Assembly: GCA_945910225.1 (NCBI GenBank)
Contig: CAMDYG010000013.1
Span: forward strand, 1 to 59,365
DNA length: 59,365 nucleotides
Direction of reading: 5' to 3'
Origin: an uncultured Eubacterium sp.
GTDB taxonomy: Bacteria; Bacillota; Clostridia; Lachnospirales; Lachnospiraceae
Position 1 is the first letter of the stretch; each line of letters begins with the position of its first letter. Shown here piece after piece: positions 53,780-59,365 of the stretch. A model generated the notes under the pieces. The model had not been told where the DNA came from and did not search any database. It worked only from the letters and a program-made list of their open reading frames with translations. The translations under genes and the position numbers were made by a program.

Positions 53780-55162
53780 ATGACAGATAAGAATACATTT
53801 TATAATATGCTTGAGACTAATGCAAAAGAAAGACCGGATGCAGTTGCAGTGGTATATGATACAATGACTGTAACTTATGCAAAGCTTTTTGAAGATGTTA
53901 AGAAGAAGGCACTACATCTTCAGAAATTTGAAGGCAGAAGAATTGCTATATTTGGACCTGCTTCATACAGATGGATTGTTAATATGTATGGAACAATACT
54001 TGCGGGAAAGGATCTTGTACTTGTTGATTTCTTTCTGCCACATGATTCGAGAGTTGATCTGTTGAAAAAGACAGATGTAAGTTATACGCTTACCTCTACT
54101 AACCAGTACATTTTATCGGATAAAGATTCTATTATTATTGGAAGCGCAGAGCGTGATGATGTTGATGGGATGATATATGATGAGAATACCAGAGAAGGTA
54201 ATATTATTATGTTTACCGCAACAGCACATGAATGTGATAAGCCGGTTGTTCTTTCTGTGGAGAATATACTCAATACTACCAGGGCAATCAGCAGCAGAGT
54301 TGAATGTAATGATGAGGAAATAGTACTGGCGCAGATTCCGCTTCACAATGAATTTGGACTAATATACAGCCTTATATGGCCGATGACTTGTGGAGCCAAG
54401 GTGTGTATAGGAAGAGGACTCAGACATATTGATGCGGACACATATTACTATAATCCATCTATTCTTGTGGGAACTCCTTCGATGGTAGATTATTTAAGGA
54501 GCGTTAATGGCTTTAACAGGGAGCTTAAGACTGTAATAATAGGCGGTGCCAGTTGTCCTTTCAGATTGTTTGAGAATCTGTGTGACAATGATCTTAATGT
54601 TTATAATATTTATGGAATGACTGAAACCTCTGGATGTGTTGGCATTAATGAACTTTACGATGGATCTTATACTCTGTTTGATGACTCAGCTGTTTCAATT
54701 GCTGATGATGGAGAAATTCTTGTCAGCGGGGAATGTGTGATGCAGGGGTATTACAATGATGAGGCTGAAACTAAAAGAGTGTTAAGAGATGGCGTATATC
54801 ATACTGGTGATTATGGAAGAATTAATTCAAGCGGACGTCTTGTTCTTAACAGAAGAAATCCTGACATTATTCTGCTTCCAACAGGAGAAAAGATAAGCAG
54901 GATCAGGACTAATGAACAGATAACAGCTATTAATGGTGTGGCAGAGGGATTCATTACATTTTATGACAACAGGCTTACAGCTGTAATTGTTCCGATAGAT
55001 AAATCAGCTACAGAGGATGTATTTAAGAGAAGAATTGATAAGTACAATGAGAAGAAGGGATATCGTTGGGAAATACAGAAAATTATTCTCAGCAGGGAGC
55101 CACTGCCTAGAAGAGCTGATGGCAGCATAGATGAAGAAAAAATATATGATATTATTAAGTAA
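53780..55162 (+). CDS. AMP-binding (adenylate-forming) enzyme with altered core motifs
   Basis: A 460-residue ANL-superfamily protein: RPDAVAVVYDTMTVTYAKLF near 19, IYGMTETSGC near 275, YHTGDYGRINSSGRL near 338 and NRRNPDIILLPTGEKIS. Two catalytic motifs are altered. The phosphate loop, usually TSGTTGKPK, is here FTATAHECDKP (near 144), and the C-terminal Lys (PRTxxGK) is PRRADGSID near 443, with Ser instead. Such changes suggest a specialised or inactive enzyme. It would make an acyl-AMP or aminoacyl-AMP for glycan acylation; no carrier protein gene is next to it. The ATG at 53780 after AAAGGATGG is preferred over 53753. Confidence 0.75.
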   Translation: MTDKNTFYNMLETNAKERPDAVAVVYDTMTVTYAKLFEDVKKKALHLQKFEGRRIAIFGPASYRWIVNMYGTILAGKDLVLVDFFLPHDSRVDLLKKTDVSYTLTSTNQYILSDKDSIIIGSAERDDVDGMIYDENTREGNIIMFTATAHECDKPVVLSVENILNTTRAISSRVECNDEEIVLAQIPLHNEFGLIYSLIWPMTCGAKVCIGRGLRHIDADTYYYNPSILVGTPSMVDYLRSVNGFNRELKTVIIGGASCPFRLFENLCDNDLNVYNIYGMTETSGCVGINELYDGSYTLFDDSAVSIADDGEILVSGECVMQGYYNDEAETKRVLRDGVYHTGDYGRINSSGRLVLNRRNPDIILLPTGEKISRIRTNEQITAINGVAEGFITFYDNRLTAVIVPIDKSATEDVFKRRIDKYNEKKGYRWEIQKIILSREPLPRRADGSIDEEKIYDIIK

Positions 55163-55188
55163 TTGTGTTGTTAATATGCATTTGTAGT

Positions 55189-55215
55189 TAAAGTTTCTTG
55201 CATAGGTGACGATAT
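55189..55215 (+). promoter_or_regulatory. Sigma-D promoter of the 119-residue ORF
   Basis: TAAA, 15 bases, GACGATAT (7 of 8). It lies 45 bases before the ATG, putting an otherwise unknown small gene in the flagellar regulon. Confidence 0.75.
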
Positions 55216-55259
55216 ATAATTCAAAGGCTATGAGATTATACAGGAAAGGTGACATAATC

Positions 55260-55619
55260 ATGGAAGATATCAGACAGCAGCAGATAGATGTGCTTAAAGA
55301 AGCAGTACCTTACAGTGAGAAACTGTTGGGAGCTATAGAGAAGGTTTCAGAAGAACTTGCAGGGGAATCTTACCCTGAAACACATGATGCAGTTAATGTT
55401 ATAATTGAAGGACTCAACTGGCTGTTTGAAGTATATAATGGCACGAAGGGACTTATTAATTCTGAAGGAAGTGCAGTTGATGAGGAACAGACTAACAGCG
55501 CGGTTAAAGAATTGTCTGAGGCGGTAACTGCGAGGGATGACATACTTGTTTCTAAAGCACTGGTTAAGCTTGGCACATTTGTTAAATCATTGCATGATGC
55601 AGGAGAAAAATATATCTGA
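55260..55619 (+). CDS. Small sigma-D-controlled helical protein, unknown
   Basis: A 119-residue, acidic, nearly all-helical protein with no signal peptide or membrane segment and no recognised motif. It sits beside a second FliD-like gene (convergent) and under a sigma-D-type promoter, so a flagellar export chaperone or regulator is plausible, possibly for that FliD. This is inference from size, composition and promoter. The ATG at 55260 follows AGGAAAGGTG; in-frame codons upstream lack a ribosome-binding site. Confidence 0.6.
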   Translation: MEDIRQQQIDVLKEAVPYSEKLLGAIEKVSEELAGESYPETHDAVNVIIEGLNWLFEVYNGTKGLINSEGSAVDEEQTNSAVKELSEAVTARDDILVSKALVKLGTFVKSLHDAGEKYI

Positions 55620-55651
55620 TAATTATAATGCAATCATCAATCAACAATAAA

Positions 55652-55705
55652 GAACACCTGTCAGTATGACGGAAATTATCCGTTAACTGGCAGGTGTTCC
55701 TTTTT
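55652..55705. terminator. Bidirectional terminator between convergent genes
   Basis: GAACACCTGTCAGT pairs with ACTGGCAGGTGTTC (one G-U pair), with an inner ACGGA/TCCGT stem. Five T follow on the plus strand and a T-rich stretch on the minus strand. It can stop both the 119-residue ORF and the second FliD. Confidence 0.9.
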
Positions 55706-57035
55706 AGATATATCCGTTAAACATCATTCCTGTGTATGCAGAAAGATTATATGGATCATTAACTGGCCGTGCAGGATTTTTGTAGGCTACGATTTTGTTG
55801 TTGACGTAATTCATAGGATTAATTGATATATCGTCAGCCTTTTTCTGGATAGACTTCTTGAAAGAATCCAATGTTTTAAATACATCTGTAAGTGTACCAT
55901 TGTTTGCAGCGGATAATATAGCATCACGATTAACTTCAATGGAGCCGTTATCGTCTACGCTGAGTCCGTTCTTTTCAAGCTGTGGCTGATATGCCTTGGA
56001 TATCTTGGCAAATTCTTTCTTGAGTCTTGCATTACCTTCAAACTGGTCGTTATCAGAATTAGAAGCAATGGATACAAGCCTGTTATAACCAGAAACGAGC
56101 TCAGAGATGCTTTCTGCTATTGAGTCAGTATCTGCTTTAAGATTGATTGTAACCGGACCATCTGTTGTGCTGCGGAAAGACAATGCAAATGCTTTATTAA
56201 TGGTTATATCGTTGGAGGCTGAAGTACGCTCGTCGCCATTAACTGAAAATATAGCATTACCCGGATACTGTGATACTCTGTCCAGACCAAATGTGTTGAT
56301 GAAGTTAGTGTTATTCTCCATAGTTGGCTGGTCAAAACCTTCAACAAAGTCAGGGTTATTATCCTGTATATCATTATTAGGTCTGATGCTGAATATTGTT
56401 GGGCGGATTCCAGATATACCAGTCATATCAGATTCTATTGAAAGAGCAGTATTGCCAAGGCTGTCTTCTTGAACAGATGCGGATAATCCAATATTGGATC
56501 TGTTGATAAGCCTTGCAAGCTTGTTCTGTATATCTGAATTACTTTCGCTTTCATCAACTGCAAACTGAAATTCATATGTCAGATTATTAATGTTAAGATC
56601 AAATGAATAATCACCAGGATTAACAGCACGATTAGCAGGCTGGAGGTAATTGCCTGTATTAATCTGCGTTGACGCGAGCTGCTTTACTTCAACTTCAAAT
56701 CCAGCACTTTCAGGAGATGAACTATCACCTATAAATGTTGCTGTAACTGCATCAGGATTGCTTGAGACAGCGGATTTTTTAAATACCATGCCTTCCCCGT
56801 TGCTGTCAGAAAGTTCATTGGCAATATTGCTTAATTCTCTTGCATTCTCTTTCAAGTCGATTGCGTATTTCTGGGCAGCTTCGGAAACATCAGTTTTATA
56901 TGTAGGAGTGCGGCTGTTAGATTTCTGCACTTTACGATAAGTATTCTTCAGTTGTGCTTTTGAGTGCGAATCGTACTTAGAGTTAGTCTTATGCCCGTAC
57001 TGGGAAAGATAATAGCTGTACACGCTGCTGATCAT
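55704..57035 (-). CDS. Second FliD-like flagellar cap/hook-associated protein
   Basis: A 443-residue protein related to FliD, with FEVEVKQLASTQINTGNYL near residue 120 (the FliD N-terminal domain strand) and a C-terminal region with SISELVSGYNRLVSIASNSD, as in FliD D2-D3. It is much shorter than the FliD at 15728. The N-terminal 40 residues are not the usual GLxSGxDxxxLV helix but a Lys/Ser-rich tail, so cap assembly may differ. The start at 57035 follows AAGGAGGTGA. A sigma-D-type promoter lies upstream. It could cap an alternative filament, or be an odd secreted adhesin. Confidence 0.78.
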   Translation of the reverse strand: MISSVYSYYLSQYGHKTNSKYDSHSKAQLKNTYRKVQKSNSRTPTYKTDVSEAAQKYAIDLKENARELSNIANELSDSNGEGMVFKKSAVSSNPDAVTATFIGDSSSPESAGFEVEVKQLASTQINTGNYLQPANRAVNPGDYSFDLNINNLTYEFQFAVDESESNSDIQNKLARLINRSNIGLSASVQEDSLGNTALSIESDMTGISGIRPTIFSIRPNNDIQDNNPDFVEGFDQPTMENNTNFINTFGLDRVSQYPGNAIFSVNGDERTSASNDITINKAFALSFRSTTDGPVTINLKADTDSIAESISELVSGYNRLVSIASNSDNDQFEGNARLKKEFAKISKAYQPQLEKNGLSVDDNGSIEVNRDAILSAANNGTLTDVFKTLDSFKKSIQKKADDISINPMNYVNNKIVAYKNPARPVNDPYNLSAYTGMMFNGYI

Positions 57036-57073
57036 AACAGTCACCTCCTTGTCTGTAATAATCTGTGAAATGT

Positions 57074-57091
57074 AAGGAAATCCGTTTCCTT
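57074..57091 (-). promoter_or_regulatory. GGA hairpin in the second FliD leader
   Basis: On the minus strand AAGGAAA and TTTCCTT (7 bp) enclose CGGA. Like the flagellin leaders it places GGA in a loop upstream of the SD AAGGAGG, suggesting CsrA control. Confidence 0.55.
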
Positions 57092-57095
57092 ATAT

Positions 57096-57122
57096 ATATC
57101 GTATGTATTTGTATAAATATTA
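57096..57122 (-). promoter_or_regulatory. Sigma-D-like promoter of the second FliD
   Basis: Minus strand TAAT, 15 bases, TACGATAT: -35 3 of 4, -10 6 of 8. Weaker than the others but correctly spaced and about 60 bases before the start. Confidence 0.55.
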
Positions 57123-57169
57123 TAATATGAAGAGTATTTTTTGTCACTATATTTTTATTAAAAAAGTTG

Positions 57170-57199
57170 TTGACGGGGTAGTTTATGCTGTGCTATATT
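57170..57199 (+). promoter_or_regulatory. Sigma-A promoter of the rpmG-secE-nusG-rplK unit
   Basis: TTGACG, 18 bases, TATATT with an extended TGC before the -10. It gives a leader of about 115 bases before rpmG. The leader contains a six-T run near 57220 with only a weak stem. Confidence 0.75.
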
Positions 57200-57322
57200 A
57201 GAACGGCTATGGAAGCGGTCTTTTTTGTGTGCCTATAAATCAACAACCCAACATTGATAAGGCAGCAGAGAAACCAATTGGTGTTTTAACACCTACAAAA
57301 ATAATAATTGGAGGTGGAAGTT

Positions 57323-57472
57323 GTGCGAGTAAAGATAACATTGGCATGTACTGAGTGTAAACAGCGCAATTACAACATGACTAAGGAAAAGAAAGCTCAT
57401 CCGGACAGAATGGAAACAAAGAAATATTGTAAGTTCTGTAAATCACACACATTACACAAAGAAACAAAGTAA
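57323..57472 (+). CDS. rpmG: 50S ribosomal protein L33
   Basis: A 49-residue zinc-ribbon protein: [17 protein letters not shown] with [15 protein letters not shown]. Both Cys pairs (CTEC and CKFC) are kept, so this is the zinc-binding form. The start is GTG with GGAGGTGG upstream. It comes before secE and nusG, the usual order in Firmicutes. It is short enough to be missed by length cutoffs. Confidence 0.95.
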   Translation: MRVKITLACTECKQRNYNMTKEKKAHPDRMETKKYCKFCKSHTLHKETK

Positions 57473-57494
57473 TTAGTACAGTGAGGAGTATTTC

Positions 57495-57698
57495 ATGGGT
57501 GATACTGTAAAAGCTAAGAAGCAGAAAAAGAACTGGTTCAAAGGTTTGAAAGCTGAATTTTCAAAGATTATTTGGCCAGACCGTAAGTCACTTACAAAAG
57601 AAACTGGAGCTGTTCTGGCTGTATCCGTATTATTAGGTGTAATCATTGCAGTTGTGGATTTAATTGTCCGCTTTGGAATTGAGTTCATTGTAAAATAA
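57495..57698 (+). CDS. secE: Preprotein translocase subunit SecE
   Basis: A 67-residue protein with the SecE pattern: a basic cytoplasmic start (KAKKQKKNWFKGLKAEFSKI), WPDRKSLTKET, then one membrane span (AVLAVSVLLGVIIAVVDLIV). It is part of the SecYEG channel in the inner membrane. Gene order rpmG-secE-nusG confirms it. TGAGGAG precedes the ATG. Confidence 0.95.
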   Translation: MGDTVKAKKQKKNWFKGLKAEFSKIIWPDRKSLTKETGAVLAVSVLLGVIIAVVDLIVRFGIEFIVK

Positions 57699-57713
57699 GG
57701 AATAGGTGATTGT

Positions 57714-58250
57714 ATGGATGACGCAAAATGGTATGTAGTTCACACTTATTCAGGTTATGAGAATAAGGTGAAGGCTAACATTGAGAAGACAGTTGAAAAC
57801 AGAAATCTTCACGATCAGATTCTTGAAGTTATCGTTCCACTTGAAACAGTAGTGGAGATTAAGGATGGCTCTAAGAAAGCTGCTCAGAAGAAAATGTTTC
57901 CTGGATACGTTCTTGTGAAGATGGTTATGAATGATGACAGTTGGTATGTTGTCAGAAACACAAGAGGTGTTACAGGTTTTGTAGGCCCTGGATCTAAGCC
58001 AGTGCCACTTACACCAACAGAAATCAAAGCTCTTGGAATCAGCCTTGAGGAAGAACAGGAAGTTAAGCCTGTTATTCAGTTCGCTGGAAAGGTCGGCGAT
58101 AAGGTCATGATTCTCTCTGGAGCATGGGAAGATACAGTTGGTGAAATTACTAACATTAATGAAGGCAAGCAGTGCCTTACAATTAATGTTGAAATGTTCG
58201 GCCGTGAAACACCGGTTGAAATTGATTTCACAGATGTGAAGTTACTGTAA
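57714..58250 (+). CDS. nusG: Transcription termination/antitermination factor NusG
   Basis: A 178-residue protein with an N-terminal NGN domain (KWYVVHTYSGYENKVKANIE; MFPGYVLVKMVMND) and a C-terminal KOW domain (VGDKVMILSGAWEDTVGEI near 124). It binds RNA polymerase and modulates elongation and termination. Standard place after secE. Confidence 0.97.
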   Translation: MDDAKWYVVHTYSGYENKVKANIEKTVENRNLHDQILEVIVPLETVVEIKDGSKKAAQKKMFPGYVLVKMVMNDDSWYVVRNTRGVTGFVGPGSKPVPLTPTEIKALGISLEEEQEVKPVIQFAGKVGDKVMILSGAWEDTVGEITNINEGKQCLTINVEMFGRETPVEIDFTDVKLL

Positions 58251-58272
58251 GAAACAGTCCCGATCCTGGGAC

Positions 58273-58384
58273 GTGGGAGACCAGAATGGATTTACTGCGT
58301 AAATTCATTCACAAGAATTGCCGGATGGTTAATTCTTGAAGAGTGAATATTGCAGGGCGTTTTATGATGGTCGCCAATTACCAC
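58273..58384 (+). promoter_or_regulatory. Structured rplK leader, probable L1/L11-operon autoregulation site
   Basis: GTGGGAGACC (58273-58282) can pair with GGTC and CCAC near 58369-58384, enclosing two hairpins: GAATGGATTTAC/GTAAATTCATTC (58284-58310) and CAAGAATT/AATTCTTG (58312-58338). A GTCCC/GGGAC hairpin precedes it (58257-58272). The outer GTGGGAG...CCAC closing is repeated before rplA, and resembles the rRNA-mimicking L1-binding elements known in such operons. Confidence 0.55.
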
Positions 58385-58407
58385 ATTTATTTTTAGGAGG
58401 TGCCAAA

Positions 58408-58833
58408 ATGGCAAAGAAAGTAACAGGATATATTAAATTACAGATTCCTGCCGGCAAGGCTACACCAGCTCCACCAGTTGGTCCAGCACTTGGTCAGCAC
58501 GGTGTTAACATCGTAGAATTCACAAAGCAGTTCAATGCTAAGACAGCAGATCAGGGAGATCTTATCATACCTGTAGTTATTACAGTTTATGCTGATAGAA
58601 GCTTCAGCTTTATTACAAAGACTCCACCTGCAGCAGTACTTCTTAAGAAGGCTTGCAACATTAAGTCAGGATCAGGCGTACCTAACAAGACTAAGGTTGC
58701 TACAATTAAGAGAGCAGAAGTTCAGAAGATTGCTGAGCTTAAGATGCCAGATCTTAATGCTGCATCTATCGAGGCAGCTACTTCTATGATCGAAGGGACA
58801 GCTAAGAGTATGGGTATCGTTGTAGAGGACTAA
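58408..58833 (+). CDS. rplK: 50S ribosomal protein L11
   Basis: A 141-residue protein with the family opening [20 protein letters not shown] and [20 protein letters not shown], and a C-terminal RNA-binding part ([20 protein letters not shown]). It forms the stalk base of the 50S subunit. The frame is open about 24 codons upstream, but the ATG at 58408 after TAGGAGGTG gives the conserved start. Confidence 0.97.
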   Translation: MAKKVTGYIKLQIPAGKATPAPPVGPALGQHGVNIVEFTKQFNAKTADQGDLIIPVVITVYADRSFSFITKTPPAAVLLKKACNIKSGSGVPNKTKVATIKRAEVQKIAELKMPDLNAASIEAATSMIEGTAKSMGIVVED

Positions 58834-58856
58834 TCTACATTTGATTCATGATTATT

Positions 58857-58892
58857 GTGGGAGGAAAGATAGAATCCTTCCGATATTACCAC
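58857..58892 (+). promoter_or_regulatory. rplA leader with L1-like element
   Basis: GTGG at 58857 pairs with CCAC at 58889, and GAGGA with a TCCTT segment within. Same closing as in the rplK leader; AGGAGG of rplA follows at once. Confidence 0.5.
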
Positions 58893-58905
58893 TAGGAGGT
58901 TTATA

Positions 58906-59365
58906 ATGAAAAGAGGAAAGAAATACGTTGAGGCAGCCAAGAATATTGACCGCCAGACATTATACGAAGCAGCAGACGCTATCTCATTAGTAAAGAAGAA
59001 CGCTACTGCTAAATTCGACGAGACAATCGAAGCACATATCAGAACAGGTTGTGATGGACGTCATGCTGAGCAGCAGATCAGAGGAGCTGTTGTTCTTCCA
59101 CACGGAACAGGTAAGACAGTTCGTGTATTAGTATTTGCTAAGGGTGCTAAGGCTGATGAAGCTCTTGCAGCTGGTGCAGATTTCGTTGGTGGCGAGGAAC
59201 TTATTCCTAAGATCCAGAATGACAACTGGTTTGAATTCGACGTTGTTGTTGCAACTCCAGATATGATGGGTGTTGTTGGTCGTCTTGGTCGTGTACTTGG
59301 TCCTAAGGGATTAATGCCAAACCCTAAGGCTGGTACAGTTACTATGGATGTAACAAAAGCTGTTA
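58906..59365 (+). CDS. rplA: 50S ribosomal protein L1 (partial, runs off the window)
   Basis: The first 153 residues of L1: [20 protein letters not shown] at the start, then the domain I region ([13 protein letters not shown]), domain II and [19 protein letters not shown] near the end of the window. L1 binds the 23S rRNA stalk and, in many bacteria, represses its own operon. Start follows AGGAGG. Confidence 0.96.
   Translation, partial: MKRGKKYVEAAKNIDRQTLYEAADAISLVKKNATAKFDETIEAHIRTGCDGRHAEQQIRGAVVLPHGTGKTVRVLVFAKGAKADEALAAGADFVGGEELIPKIQNDNWFEFDVVVATPDMMGVVGRLGRVLGPKGLMPNPKAGTVTMDVTKAV

Overview
This 59.4 kb window is low-GC DNA from a motile Firmicute, most likely a member of the Lachnospiraceae close to Lachnospira/Eubacterium eligens. 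That placement is inference from the short flagellin sequences, the AT-rich codon use, the fliW-csrA pair, the mbl-flgF-flgG arrangement and the rpmG-secE-nusG-rplK-rplA order. No RNA genes, CRISPR arrays or intact insertion sequences were seen.

Layout. (1) 0-1 kb: a low-molecular-weight protein tyrosine phosphatase and, on the opposite strand, a GNAT acetyltransferase. (2) 1.2-18.8 kb: flagellar genes. mbl (MreB-like), flgF, flgG and a FlgJ-type rod-binding protein come first. recD2, comF and a YvyF-like zinc protein follow, then flgM, flgN, two tandem flgK genes, flgL, fliW, csrA, flaG, fliD, fliS and a FliT-like gene. (3) 18.8-55.6 kb: a long accessory island that begins with one flagellin gene (18934) and contains a second (45918). 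Between and after them lie about 25 genes for glycan building and modification: LicD-type phosphotransferases, CDP-glycerol-glycerophosphotransferase-like (TagF-like) enzymes, GT2, GT4, GT32 and CgeB/DUF3880-type glycosyltransferases, two methyltransferase-domain proteins, a UDP-GlcNAc 2-epimerase, a pyruvyltransferase-like protein, an SGNH-hydrolase-like protein, a CDP-alditol cassette (Rpe-like, TarI-like, TarJ-like) and an AMP-binding enzyme. (4) 55.2-57.1 kb: a small gene with a sigma-D-type promoter, convergent with a second FliD-like cap gene. (5) 57.2-59.4 kb: rpmG, secE, nusG, rplK and the start of rplA.

How it fits together. At least eight sites match the flagellar sigma factor consensus (TAAA-N15/16-NCCGATAT), upstream of mbl, flgM, flaG-fliD, both flagellins, the 119-residue ORF, the second FliD and wecB. 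FlgM (anti-sigma), FliW and CsrA are encoded here, and the flagellin leaders carry GGA-in-hairpin sites of the kind CsrA binds. The simplest reading is that the island makes and attaches an elaborate flagellin glycan, probably containing phosphodiester-linked alditol units. A cell-wall or capsular teichoic-acid-like polymer is the main alternative.

The most unusual items are: a sigma-D promoter, CsrA-like leader and perfect terminator at 25.36-25.49 kb that look like a flagellin cassette with its coding region removed; a four-domain fusion protein at 28.99 kb (GT2, Rossmann, alpha/alpha toroid, methyltransferase); one small Rossmann module present in six island proteins; and four CgeB-like glycosyltransferases, one of them inverted.
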